Origin: Rhodocyclaceae bacterium | Lineage (GTDB): Bacteria; Pseudomonadota; Gammaproteobacteria; Burkholderiales; Rhodocyclaceae | DNA length: 64,000 bases | Direction of reading: 5' to 3' | NCBI GenBank assembly: GCA_004379165.1 | Contig: NKXK01000023.1 | Coordinates: 1-64,000, forward strand | Part shown: piece after piece, positions 18,952-27,205 of the stretch | How positions within the stretch are numbered: the stretch's first letter is position 1 | Layout of the letters: the number at the start of each line of letters is the position of its first letter | Position numbers and translations under genes: made by a program | The notes under the pieces: model-generated | Told to the model about the DNA's origin: nothing | The model's input: the letters and a program-made list of their open reading frames with translations, nothing else | Databases searched by the model: none

Positions 18952-19491
18952 ATGACAAAGTTGAACCACGACCGCCCTATATTCCGCTACCTGGACAACC
19001 TTCGCCGGGAAATGCGTAACGCACCGGCCGGCGCCGTACCAGATGACTACGGTGGCGTGCCGATTACTGTCATTACAGGGACAGGGAAGCCGCGTAAGGC
19101 ACCAATGCCCCGCCTCACCGACGTTGAAGCTGACATTGCTTTCGGCATGGTCGAAGCCTTGTCTGCGTATATCGACGCAGACCTCAAGGTCATCCAGACC
19201 TTCCCAACACTGAAATCGAAGGCCAAGGGGAATACCGCAAAAGCAGTCGCAGCACGCAACGTGGCTGAAAAGGCGCTCGTAAAGGCTTGCACGATGTTCT
19301 TGATTCAGAGCCTGCAGTCAAAGCAACAGGGCCGAGAGCAGGTTATCAACTGGTACGCTTGGCTAGGCAACGCATTTGAAGAACAAGGTGATACCGGTCC
19401 ATGTTCGGCCTGGGAAACCTTAAACAACTGGGCCATGAAATCCGCGAGTGAACAGTTCGAGAAACTCATCGACCAAGCCCTCGCCACATAG
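18952..19491 (+). CDS. hypothetical protein of 179 residues
   Basis: No family is recognised. The protein is soluble, helix-rich after residue 58 (DVEADIAFGMVEALSAYIDA onward) and lysine/alanine-rich at 95-125; the N-terminal 55 residues are rich in Arg and Pro. It follows drmC on the same strand after 54 bases. The start ATG 18952 has only a weak ribosome binding site. It is transposon cargo and may be a DISARM accessory or an unrelated passenger. Confidence 0.6.
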   Translation: MTKLNHDRPIFRYLDNLRREMRNAPAGAVPDDYGGVPITVITGTGKPRKAPMPRLTDVEADIAFGMVEALSAYIDADLKVIQTFPTLKSKAKGNTAKAVAARNVAEKALVKACTMFLIQSLQSKQQGREQVINWYAWLGNAFEEQGDTGPCSAWETLNNWAMKSASEQFEKLIDQALAT

Positions 19492-19577
19492 CCGACCACA
19501 CCGAGTTTCCGCCATGGCCGCTACTGTTGCTCGGCCCATATGGGGCATAGAATATCCCTTTTGTTCGAAAGGCTATC

Positions 19578-19823
19578 ATGACCCCGCAACATACTGAATC
19601 CCTTTTGCAGCTTATGCGAAAGGTGACGGGACTCATCGGTCTCTATTCGGCAGACCGAAAAGGCGCCCCAGCTCGAGACTTGGCTGACGCGATGGCTGAT
19701 GTACAAGATGCTTGGATAGCCCTGAACGCTGACCAAACCTCATCCAGCAAGCTCACTGCTCTCAACGACGCAGCCAATGCGCTGCAGGCAGCCTATGAAA
19801 AGGCAACCAAGAAGCCGTTCTAA
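19578..19823 (+). CDS. hypothetical protein of 81 residues near the transposon end
   Basis: A small helical protein (MTPQHTESLLQLMRKVTGLI at the start, an alanine-rich helix after residue 32) that I cannot assign. A good site GAAAGG precedes ATG 19578 by about 6 bases. Codons 10-14 of the gene are formed by TTGCAGCTTATGCG, identical to the presumed TnsB-binding repeats of the right end, so the gene overlaps the outermost extension of the end array. This may mean that the gene was captured into or evolved within end DNA. Confidence 0.55.
   Translation: MTPQHTESLLQLMRKVTGLIGLYSADRKGAPARDLADAMADVQDAWIALNADQTSSSKLTALNDAANALQAAYEKATKKPF
19605..19618 (+). repeat. internal copy of the right-end repeat
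   Basis: TTGCAGCTTATGCG is identical to the repeat cores at 19852-19865 and 19961-19974 but sits inside the 81-residue gene, 247 bases inward from the next copy. It is either a distal TnsB site or coincidental coding sequence; identity over 14 bases in the same orientation favours a real relation. Confidence 0.5.
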
Positions 19824-19849
19824 TTGCCTCACAGATGGCCGCTGTCCAA

Positions 19850-19974
19850 ACTTGCAGCTTATGCGTAAATCCGTGGAGGAACTTGCAGCTTATGCCAGAA
19901 GACGCTAGCACCTTATGGTGACGGATATCCCCGCAAAGCCTTGATTGGCGGCATTTCAACTTGCAGCTTATGCG
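19850..19974 (+). repeat. array of presumed TnsB-binding repeats at the right end
   Basis: Three strong copies of A(A)CTTGCAGCTTATGC(G) lie at 19850-19865, 19880-19895 and 19958-19974. A weaker copy (TAGCACCTTATGGTG) lies at 19906-19920. All have the same orientation. Spacing between the first two cores is 30 bases. Such spaced direct repeats are what the cargo-side end of Tn7 (its left end) shows. Confidence 0.8.
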
Positions 19975-19984
19975 TTACCCCACA
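19975..19984 (-). mobile_element. right terminus of the Tn7-like element
   Basis: Read inward on the minus strand the terminus is TGTGGGGTAA, directly followed by the outermost repeat. TGTGGG at the tip is the form seen at Tn7 ends. The outside bases begin ACGCT (19985-19989), the candidate target duplication. Confidence 0.75.
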
Positions 19985-20000
19985 ACGCTGTTCAGACGAC

Positions 20001-20028
20001 AACGCCCCGGAAACGGGGCGTTTTTCTT
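20001..20028 (+). terminator. rho-independent terminator just outside the transposon end
   Basis: AACGCCCCG (20001-20009) pairs with CGGGGCGTT (20014-20022) around a GAAA tetraloop, followed by TTTTTCTTT. It is oriented for the plus strand, yet no core plus-strand gene precedes it; the nearest plus-strand gene is transposon cargo. It may be the terminator of the attachment-site gene, separated from it by the insertion. Confidence 0.8.
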
Positions 20029-20062
20029 TGGCTAGCGAAGATTTGATTCTTGAGCCGCCTTG

Positions 20063-20098
20063 CCAATATTGAGCGATTTTCCAGGTTCACCGCAGCAG
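20063..20098 (+). repeat. dispersed intergenic repeat, copy A
   Basis: The 36-base segment runs from CCAATATTGAGCG to CCGCAGCAG and shares its T-rich centre and the 3' block ACCGCAGCAG with copies at 52333-52367 and 62603-62638. It lies between the orphan terminator and the 3' end of the Nudix gene. Apart from this repeat and the terminator, 19985-20126 holds nothing that I can support. Confidence 0.65.
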
Positions 20099-20126
20099 CC
20101 CAAACCCGTAGCACATCGATACCAGA

Positions 20127-20669
20127 TCAGGGCTTGTCCAGCCAGAATAGCGCAGCAATCGTCTTGGAGTCGGTAATACGCCCATCCCAAACGGCCTGCC
20201 TGGCGTCATTCGGAGCAATCTCGACGATCTCCAGGAACTCGTTGTGGTCGAGAGCCTGAGCACCGATACTTCGCAACCCGCTCGCACGAAAAATCTCGAT
20301 CCTCTCATCGGAATAGCCGATGCACGGATGCATCACACCGAGATACTCCCAGGTGTCCGCAACGTAGCCCGTTTCTTCGAGCAACTCTCGGCGTGCTGTA
20401 TCGATGATCGCCTCACCTGGGTCAATTTTGCCGGCGGGTAGTTCGAGAAATACACGGCGCAGCGGATAGCGGAACTGACGCTCGAACAACAGCTTGCCGT
20501 TGTCGAGCTCGGCGAGCACAACGACCGCACCGGGATGAACCACGTATTCGCGCGTGGACGTTTTGCCATTGGGCAGCCTCACCTCATCCTTGCGGACATG
20601 GAGCAGCACGCCGTCAAACACTGCTTCGCTGCTGATCTCGGATTCAATCAAATGCGCATCGTGGGACAT
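20127..20669 (-). CDS. Nudix hydrolase, ADP-ribose pyrophosphatase type
   Basis: The 180-residue protein has a complete Nudix box G-x5-E-x7-RELLEETGY (GKIDPGEAIIDTARRELLEE, about 95-117), which binds Mg2+ and hydrolyses nucleoside diphosphates linked to another moiety. The upstream LELPAGKID and later proline/acidic residues fit the ADP-ribose pyrophosphatase (NudF-like) group. ATG 20669 is used because AGGAG lies just upstream; a longer frame to 20813 runs into nuoN. It is the last gene of the nuo cluster but is separated from nuoN by a strong terminator. Confidence 0.85.
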   Translation of the reverse strand: MSHDAHLIESEISSEAVFDGVLLHVRKDEVRLPNGKTSTREYVVHPGAVVVLAELDNGKLLFERQFRYPLRRVFLELPAGKIDPGEAIIDTARRELLEETGYVADTWEYLGVMHPCIGYSDERIEIFRASGLRSIGAQALDHNEFLEIVEIAPNDARQAVWDGRITDSKTIAALFWLDKP

Positions 20670-20683
20670 GAAAAACTCCTGCC

Positions 20684-20709
20684 AAAAAAAAAGCCCCGAC
20701 TCGCGGGGC
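20684..20709 (-). terminator. terminator of the nuo operon
   Basis: On the minus strand GCCCCG pairs with CGGGGC around a 5-base loop and is followed by nine T. It lies 22 bases after the nuoN stop. The T-run ends only 14 bases before the Nudix start codon, so Nudix expression should depend on read-through. Confidence 0.88.
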
Positions 20710-20730
20710 GCTTTCGATAAGTAATCCTGA

Positions 20731-22209
20731 TCAGAGCGAACGCAACAGCGCGTAGGCACAGAGCGACATGATGACCTGCGGGAATAGACCCAGCAGCGCG
20801 ACTGCCAGACCATTCGCCGAAATCAGGATACGCATGTCGGTCGTTGCCTGCAGCGGGCTGTCATCGGCCGGCGCATCGAAGTACATCAGCTTGACGACGC
20901 GCAGGTAATAGAAGGCACCGATCAGCGAAAAGAGCACGGCGACGATGGCCAGCCACATGTAACCGGCAGCAACCACGGCCTGGAGTACCGAGAACTTGGC
21001 AAAGAAGCCGACGAAGAACGGGATACCCGCCATCGAGAACATGACCATCAACATGATGCCGGCAAACCACGGGCTACGGCGGTTAAGGCCCTTGTAGTCG
21101 TCGAGGTTATCAGCCTCAAAGCCGGCATGCGCCATCATCAGGATCATGCCGAAGGCTGCCGCGGTGGTGAGCACGTAGGCGACCACATAGAACATCGCCG
21201 AGCTGTATGCATTCAATGCATAGCGCGCATCACCGCTGACCACACCGGTGGTAATACCGAGCAGCATGAAGCCCATGTGCGAGATAGCGGAGTAGGCCAG
21301 CATGCGCTTGAGGTTGGTCTGGGCAATAGCGGCGAGGTTACCAATGGCCATCGACAGAACCGAGAGGATGATCAGCATCGCCTGCCAGTCTTGGGCGAGG
21401 GTGATCAGGCCATTCACCAATAAACGCATGACGATCGCGAAAGCCGCCAGCTTCGGCGCGGAACCAATGAAGAGCGTGACCGAGGTCGGTGCGCCGTGAT
21501 ACACGTCCGGAATCCACATGTGGAAGGGAACGACACCCAGCTTGAAAGCCAGACCGGAAACCAGGAAAACCAGACCGAAGACAAGCACGGTCTTGTTAGC
21601 ATCGCCAGCATAAAGGCGTTCAGCGATACCGGTGATTTCCAGGGAACCGGTCGCGCCGTAGATCATCGACATGCCGTACAGGAGCAGGCCGGACGCGAGA
21701 GCGCCAAGGACGAAATACTTCATCGCCGCTTCGGTCGAGACAACCGAATCGCGATTCATCGCGACCATGGCGTACAGCGACAGCGACAGCAACTCGAGAC
21801 CGACATAGATGGTCACAAAGCTGTTGGCGGAGATCATCACCATCATACCCAGCGTCGCGAACAGCGCCAGTACGTAGTACTCACCCTTGTTCATCGCTTC
21901 GCGGTCCAGCACATAGCCACGCGAATAGAACATCACGACGAGGACCGTCATGTACAGGAACAGCTTCAGAAGATCCGACATCAGATCATCAACGAACATG
22001 TTGCTGAAGGTGTAGCTGACTTCACCGGTGCTGGTCATGAACTGGATGACCGCAGCGCCAACCAGCGTCAGCTGGGTCAGGGCAAAGATTGCGGTGCGCC
22101 GACTATCCTTGACGAGAAGGTCAATCAACAGGATGGCCAGCGCCATGACCGCGACGAAAATTTCCGGTGCGGCCGGCAGGAGATCGGGAACAACGAAATT
22201 GTCGAACAT
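20731..22209 (-). CDS. nuoN: NADH-quinone oxidoreductase subunit N
   Basis: The 492-residue protein is a polytopic antiporter-like subunit of complex I, with about 14 membrane segments. It shows the conserved helix-7/8 lysine region ([20 protein letters not shown]) of proton-pumping subunits. It is the last subunit gene of the nuoA-N operon, 12 bases after nuoM, with its start at ATG 22209. It is of normal length for the family. Confidence 0.95.
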   Translation of the reverse strand: MFDNFVVPDLLPAAPEIFVAVMALAILLIDLLVKDSRRTAIFALTQLTLVGAAVIQFMTSTGEVSYTFSNMFVDDLMSDLLKLFLYMTVLVVMFYSRGYVLDREAMNKGEYYVLALFATLGMMVMISANSFVTIYVGLELLSLSLYAMVAMNRDSVVSTEAAMKYFVLGALASGLLLYGMSMIYGATGSLEITGIAERLYAGDANKTVLVFGLVFLVSGLAFKLGVVPFHMWIPDVYHGAPTSVTLFIGSAPKLAAFAIVMRLLVNGLITLAQDWQAMLIILSVLSMAIGNLAAIAQTNLKRMLAYSAISHMGFMLLGITTGVVSGDARYALNAYSSAMFYVVAYVLTTAAAFGMILMMAHAGFEADNLDDYKGLNRRSPWFAGIMLMVMFSMAGIPFFVGFFAKFSVLQAVVAAGYMWLAIVAVLFSLIGAFYYLRVVKLMYFDAPADDSPLQATTDMRILISANGLAVALLGLFPQVIMSLCAYALLRSL

Positions 22210-22221
22210 GTCGGCTACCGT

Positions 22222-23706
22222 TTATTGAATCTTGCTGATGGCAACGTGACGCAGCAGGTCATTGACCGAAGCGTGCATGACATCGGTGAAGGGCTGCGGA
22301 TAGATACCCATCCACAGCGTGCAGATGGCCAGCACCGAGAGGATGAGGAATTCACGACCGTTGATGTCGGTCAGTTCCTTGACGTGATCATTAGCGACGT
22401 CACCAAAGATAACCCGCTTGTACATCCACAGGGAGTAGGCTGCACCCAGCACCATCGACGAAGCTGCAGCAAACGCCACCCAGAAATTCAGTTTGACAGC
22501 GCCCAGGATCACCATGAACTCACCAACGAAGCCGGAGGTCGCGGGCAGGCCAGCGTTGGCCATGGTGAACAGCATGAACAGTGCGGCGAACTTGGGCATG
22601 GTATTGACCACACCGCCGTAGTCCGCGATCTGACGGCTATGAACGCGGTCATACATTACACCGATACAGAAGAACATCGCGCCGGAAACGAAACCGTGGG
22701 AGATCATCTGGACCAGCGCGCCTTCGATACCCATGGCGCTGAACATGAAGAAGCCAAGTGTGACAAAGCCCATGTGTGCGATCGAGGAGTAGGCAACCAG
22801 CTTCTTCATGTCGGCCTGAACCAGCGCGACGAAGCCGATGTACACCACGGCAATCAGCGACAGCGCAATCACCAGCGACGACAGTTCATGCGAGGCATCC
22901 GGAGCAATCGGCAGCGAGAACCGCAGGAATCCGTAAGCACCGAGCTTAAGGGCGATGGCCGCCAGCACGATGGAGCCGCCGGTAGGCGCTTCAACGTGAG
23001 CATCCGGCAACCAGGTATGAACCGGCCACATCGGCACCTTGACGGCAAAAGCAACTAGGAAAGCCAGGAACAGCCAGATCTGCGGCGACAGGCCGAGCGG
23101 CAGTTTGTGCCATTCGAGGATCGAGAAGCTGCCACCCGACTGCACGAACAGGTACATCAGCGCAACCAGGAAAAGCAGCGAGCCAAACAGCGTGTAGAGG
23201 AAAAACTTGAACGCGGCATAAACGCGGTTGGGGCCACCCCAGACACCGATGATCAGGTACATCGGGATCAGCGAGGCTTCGAAGAAGACGTAGAACAACA
23301 CACCGTCAAGCGAGGTGAAGATGCCGTTCATCAGACCGGACATGATCAGGAATGCCGCATTGTATTGGGCAACCTTGTTCTCGATGACTTCCCACCCCGC
23401 CGCGACGACGATGATGGTGATAAAGGCGTTGAGGACCACGAAGAGCATCGAGATGCCATCAACACCGAGGTGATAATTGATGTTGAAGCGGGGGATCCAG
23501 TTATGCAGTTCAACGAACTGCATGCCACCGTTGGCCGGATCAAATCCGGTCCAGAGGGGGATGGTGACGAAGAATCCGGCAATTGCGCCTACGAGGGCAA
23601 GCATTCGCGCCAGCGGTGCGTTCCTGTCATTGCCGGTGGCGAGAACCACCAGACCGGCAACGATCGGAATCCAGATTGCGAGTGATAGCAGCGGGTAAGT
23701 CGACAT
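22222..23706 (-). CDS. nuoM: NADH-quinone oxidoreductase subunit M
   Basis: The 494-residue antiporter-like membrane subunit of complex I has about 14 helices. Signatures include YHLGVDGISMLFVVLNAF with the key glutamate region YVFFEASLIPMYLIIG, and AFAVKVPMWPVHTWLPDAHV carrying the channel lysine. It takes part in proton translocation. It lies 32 bases downstream of nuoL. Confidence 0.95.
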   Translation of the reverse strand: MSTYPLLSLAIWIPIVAGLVVLATGNDRNAPLARMLALVGAIAGFFVTIPLWTGFDPANGGMQFVELHNWIPRFNINYHLGVDGISMLFVVLNAFITIIVVAAGWEVIENKVAQYNAAFLIMSGLMNGIFTSLDGVLFYVFFEASLIPMYLIIGVWGGPNRVYAAFKFFLYTLFGSLLFLVALMYLFVQSGGSFSILEWHKLPLGLSPQIWLFLAFLVAFAVKVPMWPVHTWLPDAHVEAPTGGSIVLAAIALKLGAYGFLRFSLPIAPDASHELSSLVIALSLIAVVYIGFVALVQADMKKLVAYSSIAHMGFVTLGFFMFSAMGIEGALVQMISHGFVSGAMFFCIGVMYDRVHSRQIADYGGVVNTMPKFAALFMLFTMANAGLPATSGFVGEFMVILGAVKLNFWVAFAAASSMVLGAAYSLWMYKRVIFGDVANDHVKELTDINGREFLILSVLAICTLWMGIYPQPFTDVMHASVNDLLRHVAISKIQ

Positions 23707-23738
23707 GTTATTCCTTGCTTTTCTGCGAACTATTCACG

Positions 23739-25769
23739 CTATGCGCGGTTGATCCACAGGGTCATCAGCACAAACACGCCAATGATCATGGTGAAAGCGT
23801 AGTGATAGACGTAACCGGTCTGGAAGAAGCGGATTACGGTGGCAAACCAGCCAACCAGCTTGGCCGAACCATTGACAATCAGGCCGTCGATGATTGCGAC
23901 ATCGCCGCCGCGCCAGAATCCCTTGCCCAGTGCGCGAGCACCGCCAGCGAAGACAAACTCGTTGATTTTGTCGAAATAGTATTTATTTTCGAACAGCGTA
24001 TGAATGGCGCTGAAACGACGCTGGATGGCCGCCGGAATGTCCGGACGCTTCATGTAGAAGAACCACGACAGCACCACACCCGCCAGGGCGAGGTAGAAAG
24101 GCGGCGTCGAGAAGGCATGCAGGCCCATGGCCACGGCACCATGGAAGTGCTCGAGGAAGGTCGCCAGTGCCGGGTGGGCTGCATTATCGACGTAGATGAC
24201 ACCCTTGAAGTAGTCACCGGCAACCATCGGACCAATGCCGATGAAACCAATCGCAACGGAAGGAATCGCCAACAGGACGAGCGGCAGCGTAACCACCCAC
24301 GGCGTCTCGTGTGGCTTCTGGCCAGGCGCAAGACCGTGGTGGTGGTCGTGGGAAGCCTCTTCGTCGTCATGATCGTCATGGTGGTCATGGTGATCGCCCT
24401 TGCCGAAGCGCTCCTCGCCGTGGAAGACGAGGAAGTACATACGGAAGGAGTAGAAAGCGGTGACAAAGACGCCGGCCATCACAGCAAAGTAAGCGAAGCC
24501 GGAACCAGGGATGTTCGAGAATTTGACCGCTTCAATGATCGAGTCCTTGGAGTAAAAACCCGCGAGGAAGGGCGTACCGATCAGTGCCAGCGAACCGATC
24601 AGCGAGGTGATCCAGGTAATCGGCATGTACTTGCGCAGGCCGCCCATATTGCGGATGTCCTGATCGTGATGCATGCCGATGATGACCGAGCCGGCGGCAA
24701 GGAAGAGCAGCGCCTTAAAGAAGGCGTGCGTCATCAGATGGAAGATCGCTACCGAGTAGGCGGATGCACCAAGCGCAACCGTCATGTAGCCGAGTTGGGA
24801 CAGCGTCGAGTAGGCAACCACACGCTTGATGTCGTTCTGGATGATCCCGAGGAAGCCCATGAACAGCGCGGTGACGGCACCGATGACGATGACGAAAGAC
24901 AGTGCAGTAGTCGACAGCTCGAACAGCGGTGACATGCGCGAGACCATGAAGATACCCGCAGTCACCATGGTTGCTGCGTGAATCAGCGCGGAGATCGGGG
25001 TCGGACCTTCCATCGAGTCCGGCAGCCAAACGTGCAACGGAACCTGTGCCGACTTACCCATCGCCCCGATGAACAGGCAGATACAGGTGATCGTCATCAA
25101 CGAAACCGCACTGCCCTCGCCCATCAGCGGATACATGGTATTGGCGAACTCGGGCGCCTTCCTGAAAACCTCGACGTAATCCAGCGTACCGAAATAAGTC
25201 AGGATCAGACCGATACCGAGGATGAAGCCGAAGTCGCCGACACGGTTAACCAGGAAGGCCTTCATGTTCGCGAAAATTGCGGTCGGACGGGTGTACCAGA
25301 AACCGATCAGCAGGTAAGAGACCAGACCGACAGCTTCCCAGCCGAAGAAAAGCTGCATGAAGTTGTTGCTCATCACCAGCATCAACATGGAGAAGGTGAA
25401 CAACGAGATGTAGCTGAAGAAGCGGTTGTAGCCCGGATCTTCCTGCATGTAGCCGATGGTGTAGATATGGACCATCAGCGACACGAAGGTCACGACCAGC
25501 ATCATCGTGGTCGTCAGGGTGTCGATCATGAAACCGACTTCAAACTTGTAGTCACCGGAGGTCAGCCAGGTGTAGACCGGGCCGTTGAAGGTGTTGCCAG
25601 CCTGAACGTCCTGGAAGATCAGTACGGAGGCGATGAAGGCAACTGCAACGCCGGTGATGGTCGCGGTGTGCGCGACCCAGCGGGGGATAACCCGGCAGAA
25701 GAGACCGGCAATCATCGCCCCGATGAGCGGGGCGAGCGGTACGAGCAGGTAGAGTTTTTGCATTTGCAT
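23739..25769 (-). CDS. nuoL: NADH-quinone oxidoreductase subunit L
   Basis: The 676-residue protein is the largest antiporter-like subunit, with the long lateral helix at the C-terminus that braces the membrane arm. It shows GWEAVGLVSYLLIGFW and GKSAQVPLHVWLPDSMEGPTP. An unusual His/Asp-rich cytoplasmic or periplasmic loop lies at about residues 456-479 (HHDHHDDHDDEE then HDHHH), before the last helices. ATG 25769 is used; a second ATG two codons later is possible. The stop of nuoK lies 2 bases before the start. Confidence 0.95.
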   Translation of the reverse strand: MQMQKLYLLVPLAPLIGAMIAGLFCRVIPRWVAHTATITGVAVAFIASVLIFQDVQAGNTFNGPVYTWLTSGDYKFEVGFMIDTLTTTMMLVVTFVSLMVHIYTIGYMQEDPGYNRFFSYISLFTFSMLMLVMSNNFMQLFFGWEAVGLVSYLLIGFWYTRPTAIFANMKAFLVNRVGDFGFILGIGLILTYFGTLDYVEVFRKAPEFANTMYPLMGEGSAVSLMTITCICLFIGAMGKSAQVPLHVWLPDSMEGPTPISALIHAATMVTAGIFMVSRMSPLFELSTTALSFVIVIGAVTALFMGFLGIIQNDIKRVVAYSTLSQLGYMTVALGASAYSVAIFHLMTHAFFKALLFLAAGSVIIGMHHDQDIRNMGGLRKYMPITWITSLIGSLALIGTPFLAGFYSKDSIIEAVKFSNIPGSGFAYFAVMAGVFVTAFYSFRMYFLVFHGEERFGKGDHHDHHDDHDDEEASHDHHHGLAPGQKPHETPWVVTLPLVLLAIPSVAIGFIGIGPMVAGDYFKGVIYVDNAAHPALATFLEHFHGAVAMGLHAFSTPPFYLALAGVVLSWFFYMKRPDIPAAIQRRFSAIHTLFENKYYFDKINEFVFAGGARALGKGFWRGGDVAIIDGLIVNGSAKLVGWFATVIRFFQTGYVYHYAFTMIIGVFVLMTLWINRA

Positions 25770-25771
25770 GA

Positions 25772-26083
25772 TTAACCCTTCAGGCTGCCCAGGTCATCCA
25801 CGTGGATGCTCTTGAGGTTACGGAACAGCACGATCAGGATGGCCAGACCGATTGCAGCTTCAGCAGCGGCGACGGTGAGGATGAAGAAAACGAAAATCTG
25901 CCCGTGGAGATCCTGCAGATAGTGCGAGAACGCCACGAAATTCATGTTCACCGCAAGCAGCATCAATTCGATGGCCATCATCAGCACAATCAGGTTTTTC
26001 CGGTTAAGGAAGATACCGACGACGCTGATCGCGAAGAGAATCGCGCCCAGGATCAGAAAATGCGAAAGTGTAAGAGTTAGCAT
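25772..26083 (-). CDS. nuoK: NADH-quinone oxidoreductase subunit K
   Basis: The 103-residue protein has three membrane helices and the two buried glutamates of NuoK ([16 protein letters not shown] and [17 protein letters not shown]), part of the proton path next to NuoJ. Normal length; 14 bases after nuoJ. Confidence 0.95.
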   Translation of the reverse strand: MLTLTLSHFLILGAILFAISVVGIFLNRKNLIVLMMAIELMLLAVNMNFVAFSHYLQDLHGQIFVFFILTVAAAEAAIGLAILIVLFRNLKSIHVDDLGSLKG

Positions 26084-26097
26084 TGGCGCCCCGACAT

Positions 26098-26694
26098 TCA
26101 GTCTTTTTCTACCGGCATCTGCAGCACGCGTACGCGATCCTTCGCCTTGACGAAGACCTGCTGATTCGGATTGGTGTAACGGCTCTTCTTCGGCCCGCGG
26201 TAGGTCAGAACGATCGCAGCGATCATGCCGACGAGCAGGATGATGGAGGCGAGTTCAAACGGATAGACGTACTCGGTGAACATCAGTGCGCCGATGCTCT
26301 TGGTGTTGGAAATACCGGCAGGCGTAATCGCTTCGGAAGCGGGCACCTGGAAATACTTGCTGCCCAGCACGAGGCCCATCTCCATCACCATCAGCAAGCC
26401 GAGCACGGCACCGAGGGGCAGATAATTCCAGAAACCTTCGCGGATTCGATCCATATTGATGTCGAGCATCATCACGACGAACAGGAAGAGCACCATGACC
26501 GCGCCGACATAGACGAGGATCAGCGCGATAGCGAGAAACTCGGCTTGCAGCAGCGCCCAGATGCCACCACATGTAAAGAAGGCGAGAATCAGATGCAAGG
26601 CTGCGTACACCGGGTTGCGCGAGGTAATGACGCGCAAGCTGGCAAAGATCAGGATTGCCGACAGGAAGAAGAATACAAAACTCTGAAAATCCAT
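26098..26694 (-). CDS. nuoJ: NADH-quinone oxidoreductase subunit J
   Basis: The 198-residue membrane subunit has five hydrophobic helices and the conserved [19 protein letters not shown] segment that holds the pi-bulge helix of NuoJ. Start ATG 26694 is chosen because AGGTG lies about 6 bases upstream; an in-frame GTG at 26703 is less likely. It lies 12 bases after nuoI. Confidence 0.93.
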   Translation of the reverse strand: MDFQSFVFFFLSAILIFASLRVITSRNPVYAALHLILAFFTCGGIWALLQAEFLAIALILVYVGAVMVLFLFVVMMLDINMDRIREGFWNYLPLGAVLGLLMVMEMGLVLGSKYFQVPASEAITPAGISNTKSIGALMFTEYVYPFELASIILLVGMIAAIVLTYRGPKKSRYTNPNQQVFVKAKDRVRVLQMPVEKD

Positions 26695-26706
26695 CACGGG
26701 CACCTG

Positions 26707-27195
26707 TTATCGGTAAGTGGCGTCGAGGGCACGATCTTCAGCGATCTGCCTCTCGTAGCGGTCGCCGTTGGCCAGCAACATTTGCTTGGTGTAGTAGAGA
26801 TCGCCGCGCTTCTCGCCGTGGTATTCGAAGATGCGAGTTTCGACGATCGCATCGACCGGGCAGGCTTCTTCGCAAAAACCACAGAAAATGCACTTGGTCA
26901 GATCGATGTCGTAGCGCGTGGTGCGACGGGATCCATCGTCACGCGGCTCGGCTTCTATCGTGATCGCCATGGCCGGACAAATTGCTTCACACAACTTGCA
27001 GGCAATGCAACGCTCCTCACCGTTCGGATAGCGGCGCAGGGCGTGCAGTCCGCGGAAGCGGAAACTCTGCGGCGTTTTTTCTTCCGGATACTGCACCGTA
27101 ATCTTGCGGGCGAAGAAATACTTGCCCGTAACCGACATCCCCTTCAACAATTCCTTGAGGAAGAGGCTGCTGAAGACTTCCTTCATCGAACCCAT
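26707..27195 (-). CDS. nuoI: NADH-quinone oxidoreductase subunit I (2x[4Fe-4S])
   Basis: The 162-residue ferredoxin-like subunit carries the two cluster motifs [12 protein letters not shown] (about 70-81) and [12 protein letters not shown] (about 109-120) that hold N6a and N6b and pass electrons toward NuoB. The N-terminal helix lies along the membrane. It lies 10 bases after nuoH. Confidence 0.96.
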   Translation of the reverse strand: MGSMKEVFSSLFLKELLKGMSVTGKYFFARKITVQYPEEKTPQSFRFRGLHALRRYPNGEERCIACKLCEAICPAMAITIEAEPRDDGSRRTTRYDIDLTKCIFCGFCEEACPVDAIVETRIFEYHGEKRGDLYYTKQMLLANGDRYERQIAEDRALDATYR

Positions 27196-27205
27196 TAGTC
27201 TCTCC

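Larger units (their letters stand above)
1..19984 (+). mobile_element. Tn7-like transposon with DISARM cargo (left end outside window)
   Basis: The element holds tnsA, tnsB, tnsC and a long tniQ in one operon, followed by cargo that includes a DISARM system. The right boundary is placed at 19984. There the minus strand reads TGTGGGGTAACGCATAAG into the element, with three strong and one weak repeat of TTGCAGCTTATGCG in the last 135 bases. TGT/ACA termini are standard for Tn7-like elements. No terminal TGTGGG with associated repeats occurs in 1-750, so the left end should lie beyond the window. If so, the bases adjoining 19984 (ACGCT, 19985-19989) would be the 5-bp target duplication. Confidence 0.8.

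Noticed and set aside
19850-19974. Repeats considered as a CRISPR array
   Set aside because: The repeats are 14-17 bases, unevenly spaced and at a transposon end; no cas genes are present.
21496-25775. Long plus-strand frames opposite nuoN, nuoM and nuoL
   Set aside because: They are rich in His, Gln, Asp and Arg, the mirror of hydrophobic codons on the real strand, and match no family.
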